Below are positions 45,225 to 54,418 of a stretch of 64,000 nt of DNA, in pieces. The notes below the pieces were generated by a model. The model saw only the letters and a program-made list of their open reading frames with translations, made no database searches and had not been told where the DNA came from. Numbering within the stretch: position 1 is the first letter of the stretch; every line of letters starts with the position of its first letter. The position numbers and the translations under genes were made by a program. The stretch spans positions 1 to 64,000 of the forward strand of contig NZ_WBMS02000050.1 in the NCBI RefSeq assembly GCF_008923205.2, read 5' to 3'. Source of the stretch: Actinomadura physcomitrii. Lineage in GTDB: Bacteria; Actinomycetota; Actinomycetes; Streptosporangiales; Streptosporangiaceae.

Positions 45225-45256
45225 CCCGTCCCGCTCCGCCGCGCCTCGCGCCGGCC

Positions 45257-45296
45257 CGCGCTCCCCACCCGCGGAGCGCGGACGGCATCTACCGTC
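45257..45296. terminator. Two consecutive hairpins between malic enzyme and sodX
   Basis: CGCGCTCC (45257-45264) pairs with GGAGCGCG (45273-45280), and immediately after it GACGG (45281-45285) pairs with CCGTC (45292-45296). The second overlaps the sodX stop codon. The genes converge, so both may use this region. Confidence 0.5.
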
Positions 45297-45702
45297 CGTC
45301 CACGGCCCGACCGGCCCCCGGACGGACGGACACGCGCCGCCACGGCCAGTACCGGGCCACGACGCGGCCGAGGACGAGGCCGTCCGGCACGGCCCCGAAG
45401 TCCCAGCTGTCGCGGCGGCCGCGGGCGCGCTGGTTGTCGGACTCCAGCCACCAGCCGCTCCCCGACCGGTGCGCCACCCGCTTCACGATCAGCACGTCCC
45501 CCCGCTCCGGATGCCGCGCGACGACGACGTCACCGGGGCGGGGCCGGGCGCCCGGCAGCACCACGAGCCAGTCCCCCGGCGCCAGCGCGGGCAGCATCGA
45601 GTCGCCCTCGACCGCGACCGTCCGCAGCCGCCCGCGCGTCCCGGCCAGCGCAAGCAGCAGCGCCCCGCCGAGCGTCCAGGCCACCGGGTGGCGCATCCGC
45701 AT
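45289..45702 (-). CDS. sodX: Nickel-type superoxide dismutase maturation protease (S26 signal peptidase family)
   Basis: A 137-residue signal-peptidase-like protease with one N-terminal hydrophobic helix (about residues 8-21) and the Ser-Lys catalytic dyad: S35 in V-E-G-D-S-M-L-P and K74 in L-I-V-K-R-V. Such proteins (SodX) remove the leader of the NiSOD precursor to expose the N-terminal His that binds nickel. The gene is divergent from sodN, which supports this role. ATG 45702 or ATG 45696 may be used, both behind AGGAGAAGG. Confidence 0.88.
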   Translation of the reverse strand: MRMRHPVAWTLGGALLLALAGTRGRLRTVAVEGDSMLPALAPGDWLVVLPGARPRPGDVVVARHPERGDVLIVKRVAHRSGSGWWLESDNQRARGRRDSWDFGAVPDGLVLGRVVARYWPWRRVSVRPGAGRAVDGR

Positions 45703-45915
45703 CCTTCTCCTCGCCTCCGTGCACGGCGCTTTCGCGCGCTGCGGCCGCATAGTCGCGCGGCCACGGGTACATGAACACCGCTGGACGGGGTTCCGGGCCG
45801 CGGCGCGGCCCGGTCCTAGGCCGAAATACCGAGCGCCCTGGCCGGACGCGCCCAGGGGCACAAGGGTAATGTCGGTGACCTGAGCATGATCCGCAACGAG
45901 GGAAGGGAATCGCAG

Positions 45916-46314
45916 GTGTTCAAGCTTCTGCGCCCGAAGACCACGGTCTCCGCGCACTGCGACCTGCCGTGTGGCGTCTACGACCCGGCGCAGGCCAGGA
46001 TCGAGGCCGAGTCGGTCAAGGCGATCACCGAGAAGTACGCGGCCAACGAGGACCCCGAGTTCCGCGCCCGCGCGATCCTGATCAAGGAGCAGCGCTCCGA
46101 GCTGGTCAAGCACCACCTGTGGGTGCTGTGGACCGACTACTTCAAGCCGCCGCACTTCGAGAAGTACCCCCAGCTCCACCAGCTGTTCAACGAGGCGACC
46201 AAGCTCGCCGGCGCCTCCGGCACCAAGGGCAGCATGGACCCGAAGGTCGCCGACGACCTGCTCGCGAAGATCGAGGAGATCTCGAAGATCTTCTGGGAGA
46301 CCAAGCAGGGCTGA
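45916..46314 (+). CDS. sodN: Superoxide dismutase, Ni
   Basis: A 132-residue precursor of nickel superoxide dismutase, which dismutes superoxide in the cytoplasm as a homohexamer. After a 13-residue leader the mature protein starts H14-C-D-L-P-C-G-V-Y-D; His, Cys2 and Cys6 of the mature chain are the nickel ligands. The C-terminal K-I-F-W-E-T-K is family-typical. GTG 45916 is chosen because it gives the usual leader length and has AAGGGA about seven bases upstream; an upstream in-frame ATG at 45886 would add ten residues. Nickel-dependent repression (Nur) is usual for the family, but I see no convincing Nur site. Confidence 0.95.
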   Translation: MFKLLRPKTTVSAHCDLPCGVYDPAQARIEAESVKAITEKYAANEDPEFRARAILIKEQRSELVKHHLWVLWTDYFKPPHFEKYPQLHQLFNEATKLAGASGTKGSMDPKVADDLLAKIEEISKIFWETKQG

Positions 46315-46328
46315 GCACGGCCCGCTTC

Positions 46329-46358
46329 GAGGCCCGGTCCCGCTCGGGGCCGGGCCTC
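46329..46358. terminator. 9-bp hairpin downstream of sodN
   Basis: GAGGCCCGG (46329-46337) pairs with CCGGGCCTC (46350-46358) around a 12-nt loop, 15 bases past the sodN stop and just before the convergent acetyltransferase stop at 46369. Confidence 0.65.
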
Positions 46359-46368
46359 GGTCGTGCCG

Positions 46369-46839
46369 TCACGAGCGGGCGAGCTTGATGAGGGCGTCGC
46401 CGGTGAGGCGGTAGGTCGTCCACTCGTCCTGGGGGCGCGCACCGAGCGACTCGTAGAAGCCGATCGCGGGCTCGTTCCAGTCGAGGACGGCCCACTCGAC
46501 GCGTCCGTAGCCGCGCTCGTCGGCGATGCGGGCGAGCTCGGTGAGCAGCGCCTTGCCGTAGCCGTGGCCGCGGACGCCCGGGTCGACGAAGAGGTCCTCC
46601 AGGTGGATGCCGTGCGTGCCGTTCCACGTGGAGAACGTGAGGAACCACACGGCGAACCCGGCGACGCGGCCCTCGTGCTCGGCGATGAGCACGTGGGCGC
46701 GCGGGTCGTCGCCGAAGAACCGTGCGTGCAGCTGCTCCTCGGTGGCCTTCACCTCGTGCAGGGCGCGCTCGTACTCGGCCAGCTCGCGGATGAACCGGAG
46801 GATCTCGGGGACGTCGTCGGGGGCGGCAGGGCGGATCAT
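46369..46839 (-). CDS. GNAT family N-acetyltransferase (diamine/thialysine acetyltransferase type)
   Basis: A 156-residue acetyltransferase. The acetyl-CoA loop is R-G-H-G-Y-G-K-A-L-L (about residues 90-99), preceded by I-H-L-E-D-L-F-V-D-P-G-V, and N-E-P-A-I-G-F-Y-E-S-L-G-A closes the fold. The E-R-A-L-H-E-V-K-A-T-E segment and L-E-D-L-F-V strongly resemble spermidine/thialysine acetyltransferases, so a polyamine-like or lysine-analogue amine substrate is plausible. Single gene. Confidence 0.87.
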   Translation of the reverse strand: MIRPAAPDDVPEILRFIRELAEYERALHEVKATEEQLHARFFGDDPRAHVLIAEHEGRVAGFAVWFLTFSTWNGTHGIHLEDLFVDPGVRGHGYGKALLTELARIADERGYGRVEWAVLDWNEPAIGFYESLGARPQDEWTTYRLTGDALIKLARS

Positions 46840-46909
46840 GCCGAAAGGCTATGCCAGGCCGCCGCGTGCGCCGTCCCGGGCCGTCCTGGGCCGTCCTGGG
46901 CCGTCCTGG

Positions 46910-48145
46910 TCAGAGCGCGGCCAGCGGCGCCTCCGGGTCGGCCCACCGCTCGTTCGGGACGAGCGGGTACCAGCCGGGGCGGCCCGGGTCGCGGTCGTAG
47001 GGGTAGCCGCCGAGCTCGCGGTACAGCTCGGCGTACTCGGCGACCTTGTCGCGGTCCAGGGTGACGCCGAGGCCGGGCCCGGACGGCACCGCGATCCGCC
47101 CGTCCGCGTACCGGAACGGGCCGCCCTCGATGACGTCGCCGGCGAGGTGGTGGTAGTGCGCGTCGGCGGCGTAGGTGAGGTTCGGCAGGACGGCGCCGAG
47201 GTGCAGCATGGTGGCGAGCTGGACGCCGAGTTCGCCGGACGAGTGCACCGACACCCCGAGCTGGAAGGTGTCGCAGATGCCGGCCGCCTTGACGCACGCG
47301 CGGATGCCGCCCCAGAACGTGGTGTCGAGGAGGACGACGTCCACGCTGCGGTGCAGCACGTTGGTGGCGAGCTGCTCGAAGTTGACGACGACGGTGTTGG
47401 TGGCGAGCGGCGTCGGCGTCCTCTCGCGGACGAGCCGCAGCCCCTCCAGGCCCCAGACGGGGTCTTCGAGGTAGTCGTTGTCGAGCGGCTCGATGGCCTT
47501 GGCGAACCGGAGGCCCTCGTCGAGGCTGAGCACGGCGTTGGGGTCGTAGCGCAGCCGGTCGCCGGGGAACGCCTCGGCGAGCGCCCGGTAGCACTCCAGC
47601 TCGTAGGCGGGCGGGAAGACGCCGCCCTTCAGCTTGTGGACGGTGAAGCCGTGCCGTTCCTTGAGGTCGCGGGCGTGCGCGACGAGCTGCTCGGGGGTGC
47701 GGACCTCCGGCGTCCGGCCGCCGGCGCCCGGGTAGCGGTAGAAGAGGTAGGACGCGAACGGGACGCTGTCGCGGACGCGCCCGCCGAGCAGGTCGTGGAC
47801 GGGCACGCCGAGGTGCTTGCCGACGAGGTCGAGGCAGGCGAACTCGATGGCGGCGAGCATCTGGGTGCGGTTGTTGTACAGGCTCGCCGTCGGGTTGGCG
47901 ATCTTGAAGCGGAGGGCCTCCAGCTCGAACGGGTCGTGCCCTTCCAGGTAGGGCGCGAGCGCGCGGAACGCGTCCTCGGCGCTCTGCCCGCCGCCGCCCA
48001 TCTCGCCCAGTCCGACCAGGCCGTTGTCCGCCTCGACCTCGACGATCGTGCGGACGAAGCGGCCCCAGTGCGCGCCGTTGCTGTGCAGCAGCGGCGCCTC
48101 CAGCGGGACCGCGACGGTGGTGGCCCGGATGCCGGTGATCTTCAT
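46910..48145 (-). CDS. Enolase-superfamily acid-sugar dehydratase (glucarate dehydratase group)
   Basis: A 411-residue dehydratase. The K171-x-K173 motif (H-K-L-K-G-G), metal ligands D201 (R-Y-D-P-N), E227 (L-E-D-P) and N250 (A-T-N-T), and the His-Asp dyad H301 (V-H-S-S-G-E-L-G) and D274 (L-L-D-T-T) follow the glucarate dehydratase plan. The reaction is removal of water from an aldonate or aldarate to a 2-keto-3-deoxy product. With lactonase, dehydrogenase and KDG-type kinase in the same locus, an aldonate such as mannonate or gluconate may be the real substrate. ATG 48145 starts two bases after the mannosidase stop. Confidence 0.88.
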   Translation of the reverse strand: MKITGIRATTVAVPLEAPLLHSNGAHWGRFVRTIVEVEADNGLVGLGEMGGGGQSAEDAFRALAPYLEGHDPFELEALRFKIANPTASLYNNRTQMLAAIEFACLDLVGKHLGVPVHDLLGGRVRDSVPFASYLFYRYPGAGGRTPEVRTPEQLVAHARDLKERHGFTVHKLKGGVFPPAYELECYRALAEAFPGDRLRYDPNAVLSLDEGLRFAKAIEPLDNDYLEDPVWGLEGLRLVRERTPTPLATNTVVVNFEQLATNVLHRSVDVVLLDTTFWGGIRACVKAAGICDTFQLGVSVHSSGELGVQLATMLHLGAVLPNLTYAADAHYHHLAGDVIEGGPFRYADGRIAVPSGPGLGVTLDRDKVAEYAELYRELGGYPYDRDPGRPGWYPLVPNERWADPEAPLAAL

Positions 48146-48147
48146 TG

Positions 48148-51100
48148 TCAGAGGTTCCCCTTCACCGTGACGGCGACGATCCCGCAGGCGGGCAGGCGGA
48201 CGGTCGCGGCGCCGTCGCGGACGGGCGCCTCGGCGGCGTCGCGGCCGAGGCCGGAGTCGACGATCGCACGGCGCATCCCGGGGACGGCCAGGACCGTCTC
48301 GACGGGCGCGGCGGCGAGCGAGCGGAGCCGGACGACGAGGTCGGCGCCGCGCCGCCCGATCGAGGTGATGTGCACGTCGGGGTCGTCGACGGACGCGTAC
48401 GCCTCGGCGGGCGCCGCCGGCCCGGTCCCGGTCGTGAGCGTCGCGACGAACGGGTCGGTGAGCCCGGCGGCGGCGAGGGCGCCGAGCCGCCGCCCGGGGA
48501 CGTCGCCGGCGGCGGACGCGACGGCGTACCGGAAGGTGGTCTCGCCCTGCTGCTGCGACGGGAAGTTGGTGTCCCAGATGTTGTTCAGCGCCCAGGAGTA
48601 GACGGTGGCGGGCTCGTCGTCGACGGTCGGCGGGAACGGCGCGTACGGCATGTGGATGGAGCCGAACTGGACGAGGGGCGCTTCCAGCGTCGCCCATGCG
48701 ACGGTCAGGTCGGGGTCCTCGAACGCGACCCAGTGCCGGATCGGGCGCATGTGCTCGGCCGATCCGGGGACGCTCGGCACGCCGGTGCCGCCGACGCCGC
48801 CGGTCAGCTCCCACGCCGCCGGTGGTCCGCCGGACGCGAACGGGAAGGCGAAGAACACCGCCTCCTTGGTCGCCGTGGGCTGCTTGCCGAGCTGGAAGCG
48901 CAGGTCGAGGCGCGGCACGCCCGCGTGCAGCTCGAGGGTGGTGCGGATCCAGTCGGCGCCCTTGCCGGTGAGTTCCACGACGAGGCGTTCTCCGACGGCG
49001 GTGCGCTCGCACTTCACGACGGCGGCGTGCCGGCCGAGGGCGCGGTCGCCGAGGAGCGTCCGGTCGTGCACGAGCATGTGCCCGGACATGTGATTGAAGT
49101 GCGGCGCGGTGGCGTACCGGTCGTAGACGTACTGGCCGAACCCGGCGGCGGCGTCGGCGTTGACCAGCTCGCGGCCGGCCGCCTTGTCGAAGACGGAGGC
49201 GAGGTGGCCTTCGGCGAGGTCGTAGGTGACGCGGTAGTACTCGTTCTCGATCACGCCGTCGCGGCCGAGGTCGACGGGTTCGGGCGCGGGCGTGTCCCCG
49301 CGGACGACGTCGAGGCGCACGCGGCCCATGCCGGGGACGTCCGGGACGACGGCCTCCAGGTGGCGGCCGATGGGGCGGGTCGGCCACTCGTCGGGGTCGA
49401 CCTCCTCCTCGTGGTGCGGCAGCGGGTCGCCGGTGCGGGCGTCGAGCAGCGTCACCGGGACGTCGACGGGCACCACGTCGCGCGGCAGGAACGCGCGGAC
49501 GACGTCGGTCCGCGCGGCGGAGCCGGGATTCAGGACGGCGAACGAGGCGAGCGCGCCGGGTGCGGGCGCGAGCGCGGCGCCGAACCGGCGCGCCCCGGCC
49601 TGCAGCAGGTCGAGGGCGTCGTCGCAGGACTGGTAGCCGACGGCGGACTTGCGGGTCCACTGCAGGCCGCCGGAGCCGGTGCCCTCCTCGGCGTCCTCCC
49701 ACGGGTTGGCGGCGCCCCAGGTGTGCTCGTCGAACAGCGCGGCCTTGTCGTAGGCGTCGTCGAGGCCCTCGGCCTCGGCCCCGGCGAGGGCGTGCAGCGT
49801 CTCGGCGGTGCGCAGGACGTTCTGCGCGCGGCGGACGTGGCCGAGCGGGCGGGCGCCGGAGCCGAGGCCGTCGGCCCACCAGTCGGTCCAGTCGCCCTCG
49901 TGGACCTGGAGCCGGTCGTGGTGGTGCTCCTCGACGTGCTCGAAGAAGTCGGCGTTGGTCGCCATGCGCAGCCGGGGGTACTCCCATGTCGCGTTCCAGC
50001 GCAGCGCGATGTCGGCGGGCATGATCGACGGACCGGCGTTGTCGGCGTGCGCGCCCTGCACCCGCAGGTGCACGGCGTCGAGGACGTCGGGGGCCTTGTC
50101 GGCGCCTACCTGGCCGGGCGCCGCGTACCAGCCGAAGGTGCCCGGCCCGTACGGGTAGGGGCGGTCGGCGAGGGACGACAGGTAGCGCGGGAGCAGGTCC
50201 TCGGCGAGGTCGTAGCCGTCGACGAGCCCGACGGTGTTGCCCTCCATGTACGCCATGCCGTGCGGGGTGTCGGTGAACCACACGATCAGCTCGCGGCCGC
50301 TCGGCGCGCGCCAGCGGAACGGGCGGCCGAGCTTGTCGCCGCCGGTGATGTACGGGACGGAGCGTCCCGCCCAGTTGTGCGCCGCCGCGAGATAGCGGAC
50401 GCCCGCGGCGTTCAGCGCGTCGACGACGCCGACGACCGCGCCGGGGATGTCGGTGTGCATGGCGGAGCGGACGTCGATGCCGTGCCGGCCGCGCAGGTCC
50501 TCCACGAACCGCAACTGCCGGTACAGCTCGTCGGTCGAGCACGCCTCGGTGTGCAGCTGCATGGGGAACGCGGTGACCTCGATGTTCCCGCTGCGGGTCC
50601 GGTCGACGAACTCGGCGACCTGGTCGCCTGGGCGGGTGGCGAGCCAGCGCAGCGCGGGCAGCGACGACTCGACCGACCAGCGGAACCGGGCGTCGTCGGG
50701 CCGCCCGTCGGTCTCGCGGGACAGCCGCAGCGCCGCGTCGAGGTAGTCGAGGTGGTGGCGCAGGACCATGCCCTGGGTGTCGGTGTAGCCGATGTCCAGG
50801 TGCGAGTGGTGGACGACGAAGACGCTCCACTTGCGCTGCGGGGTGACATCGAGCGGGGCGGCGCCGACGAGGCCCGCCTCGTCCCGCACCTCGAGGGTGA
50901 GGCGGCGCGGGGCGTCGACGGCGGGGACGAGCAGGGTCGCCCGGCCGTCGTCGCCGGTGCGCTCCTCGGCGTCGCCGAGCCGCAGCGTCAGCCCGGGGCC
51001 CGCCTCGATCCGGACGGCCTGCCGGAGCGCGCCGGCCGCGTCCCGCCTGAACAGCGGGACCACCGCCGCCCGCACCGACAGCCCGCGGACCGCGAGCACC

Positions 51101-51186
51101 TCGGTGGAGGTGTCGTGGCGGAGGGCGGCGCGGATTCCGTCGTAGTCGGGGGAACCGAGGCTCTCCGTCAGGAGCCGACTGGTCAT
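48148..51186 (-). CDS. Glycoside hydrolase family 38 alpha-mannosidase
   Basis: A 1012-residue GH38 enzyme. The metal-binding H-S-H-L-D-I-G-Y-T-D (127-136) and the A-M-H-T-D-I-P-G segment with candidate nucleophile D246 define the catalytic domain; residues 1-115 are an extra N-terminal beta-domain; the C-terminal half is the usual large beta-sandwich. No signal peptide, so it works inside the cell on imported mannosides. ATG 51186. It lies between the ABC permeases and the acid-sugar dehydratase, suggesting that it releases mannose (or a related hexose) for the oxidative enzymes of the locus. Confidence 0.9.
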   Translation of the reverse strand: MTSRLLTESLGSPDYDGIRAALRHDTSTEVLAVRGLSVRAAVVPLFRRDAAGALRQAVRIEAGPGLTLRLGDAEERTGDDGRATLLVPAVDAPRRLTLEVRDEAGLVGAAPLDVTPQRKWSVFVVHHSHLDIGYTDTQGMVLRHHLDYLDAALRLSRETDGRPDDARFRWSVESSLPALRWLATRPGDQVAEFVDRTRSGNIEVTAFPMQLHTEACSTDELYRQLRFVEDLRGRHGIDVRSAMHTDIPGAVVGVVDALNAAGVRYLAAAHNWAGRSVPYITGGDKLGRPFRWRAPSGRELIVWFTDTPHGMAYMEGNTVGLVDGYDLAEDLLPRYLSSLADRPYPYGPGTFGWYAAPGQVGADKAPDVLDAVHLRVQGAHADNAGPSIMPADIALRWNATWEYPRLRMATNADFFEHVEEHHHDRLQVHEGDWTDWWADGLGSGARPLGHVRRAQNVLRTAETLHALAGAEAEGLDDAYDKAALFDEHTWGAANPWEDAEEGTGSGGLQWTRKSAVGYQSCDDALDLLQAGARRFGAALAPAPGALASFAVLNPGSAARTDVVRAFLPRDVVPVDVPVTLLDARTGDPLPHHEEEVDPDEWPTRPIGRHLEAVVPDVPGMGRVRLDVVRGDTPAPEPVDLGRDGVIENEYYRVTYDLAEGHLASVFDKAAGRELVNADAAAGFGQYVYDRYATAPHFNHMSGHMLVHDRTLLGDRALGRHAAVVKCERTAVGERLVVELTGKGADWIRTTLELHAGVPRLDLRFQLGKQPTATKEAVFFAFPFASGGPPAAWELTGGVGGTGVPSVPGSAEHMRPIRHWVAFEDPDLTVAWATLEAPLVQFGSIHMPYAPFPPTVDDEPATVYSWALNNIWDTNFPSQQQGETTFRYAVASAAGDVPGRRLGALAAAGLTDPFVATLTTGTGPAAPAEAYASVDDPDVHITSIGRRGADLVVRLRSLAAAPVETVLAVPGMRRAIVDSGLGRDAAEAPVRDGAATVRLPACGIVAVTVKGNL

Positions 51187-51219
51187 CCGTGTCCTCTCAG
51201 AATGACTGTGACCGGGGGG

Positions 51220-52026
51220 TCAGAATTGGGCGAGCGTCAGCCCGCGGGTGAACAGCCGCTGCGTCGCGAGGAACAGCACGACCGTGGGGAGCGAGACCAC
51301 GAGCCCGGCGGCCAGCGCGACCGGGACGGGCGTCCCGGCGTACACGTCGGTGGTGAGCGCCGACAGCTCCGCCCAGACCGGCCGGACGTTGTCGGACTGC
51401 GCCAGCGTCAGCCCGAACAGCAGGTCGTTCCAGACGTAGGTGAACTCGAGGATGAACACCGCGGCGAGCGCGGCCGACGACAGCGGCAGGTAGATGCGCC
51501 AGAAGATGCGGAAGGTGGACGCGCCGTCCAGCCGCGCCGCCTCGAAGATCGAGACCGCCACCGAGCCGAAGAAGTTGCGCATCACCAGCGCGGCGAGCGG
51601 CACGCTGATCGCGGTGTGGACCAGCACCAGGCCCATCTGGTCGTCGTACAGCGACACCTTGCTGTAGCCGACGAACAGCGGCACGAGCAGCATCTGGAAC
51701 GGCACGACGGTGCCCGCGAAGATCACGATGAACCAGAGGAACCCGAACCGGACCCGCAGCACCACGATCGCGTACCCGGCGAGCGCGCCGAACAGCACGG
51801 CGAGCGCCGGCGCGACGAGGCTGTAGATCGCGGTGCTGCCGAGCGTCGCGCCGACGTCGGTGCGGCTCCACGCCTCGGAGATGTTGTCGAACAGGCCCAT
51901 CGACCCGGGCGGCTTCACCGCGTCGGACGGGTCGTAGTCGCCGGCGGGGCGGACGGCGTTCGCGACGATCAGGTACGTCGGGAACAGCCACACCAGGCCG
52001 AGGACGATCAGCACGGCGCGGCGCAT
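51220..52026 (-). CDS. Carbohydrate ABC transporter permease (MalG family)
   Basis: A 268-residue inner-membrane permease with six expected helices. The EAA loop is E-A-A-R-L-D-G-A-S-T-F-R-I-F-W-R-I-Y-L-P, and F-I-L-E-F-T-Y-V-W-N-D follows as usual in MalG-type proteins. ATG 52026 shares one base with the stop of the other permease (TGATG). The transporter is encoded without its own ATPase; a shared MsiK-type ATPase elsewhere in the genome is likely. Confidence 0.93.
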   Translation of the reverse strand: MRRAVLIVLGLVWLFPTYLIVANAVRPAGDYDPSDAVKPPGSMGLFDNISEAWSRTDVGATLGSTAIYSLVAPALAVLFGALAGYAIVVLRVRFGFLWFIVIFAGTVVPFQMLLVPLFVGYSKVSLYDDQMGLVLVHTAISVPLAALVMRNFFGSVAVSIFEAARLDGASTFRIFWRIYLPLSSAALAAVFILEFTYVWNDLLFGLTLAQSDNVRPVWAELSALTTDVYAGTPVPVALAAGLVVSLPTVVLFLATQRLFTRGLTLAQF

Positions 52027-52991
52027 CAGGAGGCCTCCCCGGCGAGCTGGTGGCGTAGGTAGACGTAGGAGGCGAGGCCGGTGACGGTGGTGAGCGCCAC
52101 CGCGATCGCCGACCCGTAGCCGTACTCGTCGGCGACGAAGACCTGCCGGTACATGGTCACCGCGAGGGTCTCGGAGGTGCGGCCGGGGCCGCCCTGCGTC
52201 ATCACCCAGACGATGTCGAACGTCTTCAGGCTCGCGACCAGCGCCAGCCCGAACACCACGGTGGTGAGCGGCCGCATCAGCGGCCAGATGACGTGCCGGA
52301 ACAGCTGCCAGCCGGACGCGCCGTCGATGCGGGCGGCCTCGATCGGCGCGCGCGGGATCGACTGGAGGCCGACGACGAACAGCAGCATGTTCACGCCGAG
52401 CTGCTGCCACGCCCACACCACGATCATCGCGAGGGTGTTGCGCGGGCCGTCCTGGAGGAACTCGGTGTGGCCGCCGGGCAGGCCGAGGAACGACAGCACC
52501 TGGTTGGCCATGCCGTCGGGCTGCAGGATGAAGCCCCAGATGAGGCCGAGGCCGGCGCCCGACATCGCGTACGGGATGAGGAACGGCAACCGGTACCAGG
52601 CGCCGCCCTTGATGTTGTACGACAGCACCGCGACCAGCAGGCCGAGCCCGACCGGCAGGACCGTGGTGCCCACGACCCACAGCAGCGTGTTGCGGACGGA
52701 GGTGAGCAGCGCCTCGTCCTGGAACAACCGCCGGTAGTTGTCCAGGCCGGTGAACTTCGGCGATCCGAGCCCGTCGTAGCTGGTGAGGCTGAGGTACGCG
52801 GTCCACAGGAACGGCAGGTAGATCAGCACCGCGACGAAGAGGACGGCCGGGGTGAGGTAGGCGTGCCGGAACCGGCCGTGCATCGCGAACCCGCCCGGGA
52901 GGCGCCCGCCCGTCCCGCCGCGCCGGTGGTGCCCGCCGTGCGCGCGGCGGTGCGGGGTCCCCGCGCGCACGGCGGTCGTCTGGTCGGTCAT
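52026..52991 (-). CDS. Carbohydrate ABC transporter permease (MalF/UgpA family)
   Basis: A 321-residue permease. A 40-residue His/Arg/Gly-rich cytoplasmic head precedes the first helix (L-T-P-A-V-L-F-V-A-V-L-I-Y-L-P-F); the EAA loop reads E-A-A-R-I-D-G-A-S-G-W-Q-L-F-R-H-V-I-W-P. Between them are about five more helices. It pairs with the permease at 51220. ATG 52991 begins four bases after the binding-protein stop. Confidence 0.93.
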   Translation of the reverse strand: MTDQTTAVRAGTPHRRAHGGHHRRGGTGGRLPGGFAMHGRFRHAYLTPAVLFVAVLIYLPFLWTAYLSLTSYDGLGSPKFTGLDNYRRLFQDEALLTSVRNTLLWVVGTTVLPVGLGLLVAVLSYNIKGGAWYRLPFLIPYAMSGAGLGLIWGFILQPDGMANQVLSFLGLPGGHTEFLQDGPRNTLAMIVVWAWQQLGVNMLLFVVGLQSIPRAPIEAARIDGASGWQLFRHVIWPLMRPLTTVVFGLALVASLKTFDIVWVMTQGGPGRTSETLAVTMYRQVFVADEYGYGSAIAVALTTVTGLASYVYLRHQLAGEAS

Positions 52992-52995
52992 CGGT

Positions 52996-54273
52996 TCAGC
53001 TTCCGGCCTTGTGGTTCTTCCAGTAGTCCTCGTTGGCCTTCTGGATGTCCTTGAGCACGCTCATGTACGAGCCGGGCTTGCTGAGGAAGCCGTCGAACCC
53101 GCTGAGCGCGGCCGTGAGGACGGGCGCGGGCGCCGCCTCGAAGTAGCGGAGCACCAGCCGGTTCTGGCCGCTCGCGGCCTCCTTGGTGACCTTGTCCAGC
53201 TCCGGGTCGGCGATCTTGACCTTGGGGTTGCCGGACACGTCGCCGCGCGCGTTCGCCCACTTCTCCTGCGCGGCGGGGGTGATCCACCACTTCAGGTACT
53301 TGGTGCTCGCGGCGGCGTCGGGCGCCTTGCGCAGCGAGCACAGCGGCCCGCTCTCGAAGATCAGCGACCGTTTCGGCAGCGACGGCGAGACGTTCGGGAT
53401 GAGGAAGAACCCGTAGTCGGTGCCGAGCTTGAGGCCGCGCTGGGTCATGCTGGTGTTGAACCAGGTGCCGTTGATCACCATGGCGGCGTCGCCGGCCTTG
53501 AAGTGGTCGGCGGGGTCGGCCTTGTCGCCGGGGTTGGAGAAGTAGCCGGCGTCGATCATCGACTTCCACTGCTGCATCACCTTGACCACGCCGGGGTCGG
53601 TGTAGGACGCCTGGCCGGTGGACAGCCGCTCGTACAGGTCGGGGTCGGTGCCGGCGAGCAGCTGCTCGAACCAGGCGAAGGAGAACAGCGACGTCGGCGT
53701 GGTCTGGTTGAACGGGACCTGGCCCTTGCTCTTCAGCGTCTGCGCGATCTTCATCAGGTCGGCCCAGGTGGCCGGCGGCGCCAGGCCGTACTTGGCGAAG
53801 ATCTTCTTGCTGTAGAACATGCCCCAGTACCCGGTGTTGAGCGGCACGCAGTACTGCTTGCCGCCGACCGTGTAGTACTTGGCGAGGTCCTGGGTGAGGT
53901 CGCCGCTCTTGATGGCGTCCTGCCAGATCGACGTGGTCTCGGCGACCTGCTTCTGCTCGACGATCTCCTGGAGGCGCCCGCCGGTCTGCCAGGTGAACAG
54001 GTCCGGCTTGACCTTGGTGCGGAACGAGGACTTGATGAACGCGGTGTAGGTGGGCTCGTCGGTGTACCCGACGGGCTTCATGTCCAGCCCGGTCTGCTGC
54101 TTGCCCAGCGCGCTCATCTGCTCGAAGAAGGGCTTCCACGCGCCCTTGTCGTTGTAGAGCCTGAGCCCGGACTTCGACCCTCCCGAGTCGTTGCCCGAGG
54201 CGCAGCCCGCGACCGCGGCCAGCGCCGCGGCCGCCGCGAGGACGGCGGTCGTGCGCATGCGCATCGACGGCAT
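52996..54273 (-). CDS. Carbohydrate ABC transporter substrate-binding lipoprotein
   Basis: A 425-residue family 1 extracellular binding protein. The signal peptide carries a lipobox ending in about Cys24 (A-V-A-G-C-A-S). The W-x-x-G-G-R/Y-type site segment (T-W-Q-T-G-G-R-L) and the aromatic-rich domain fit sugar-oligomer receptors; several Trp and Tyr are available for stacking. ATG 54273. First transport gene; a 145-base gap separates it from the GntR gene upstream, so it may have its own promoter. Confidence 0.92.
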   Translation of the reverse strand: MPSMRMRTTAVLAAAAALAAVAGCASGNDSGGSKSGLRLYNDKGAWKPFFEQMSALGKQQTGLDMKPVGYTDEPTYTAFIKSSFRTKVKPDLFTWQTGGRLQEIVEQKQVAETTSIWQDAIKSGDLTQDLAKYYTVGGKQYCVPLNTGYWGMFYSKKIFAKYGLAPPATWADLMKIAQTLKSKGQVPFNQTTPTSLFSFAWFEQLLAGTDPDLYERLSTGQASYTDPGVVKVMQQWKSMIDAGYFSNPGDKADPADHFKAGDAAMVINGTWFNTSMTQRGLKLGTDYGFFLIPNVSPSLPKRSLIFESGPLCSLRKAPDAAASTKYLKWWITPAAQEKWANARGDVSGNPKVKIADPELDKVTKEAASGQNRLVLRYFEAAPAPVLTAALSGFDGFLSKPGSYMSVLKDIQKANEDYWKNHKAGS

Positions 54274-54418
54274 GGGGGCCTCCCTGGTTCGTGGGGTGGT
54301 TGGAGGTCGGCTGAGGGTGTTCTGGGTGTGCTGAAGGGGACCGCCGGCCCGGCGCGGGCCTGCGGACGGGGGGTCAGGGGCGGTCGTGGACGGTCGGGGG
54401 CCGGGGGCGGTGGCGGGG

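Noticed and set aside
46876..46911. Triple gggccgtcctg repeat between the acetyltransferase and dehydratase genes
   Set aside because: Short, imperfect and without inverted symmetry or a consistent position relative to a promoter; probably slippage.
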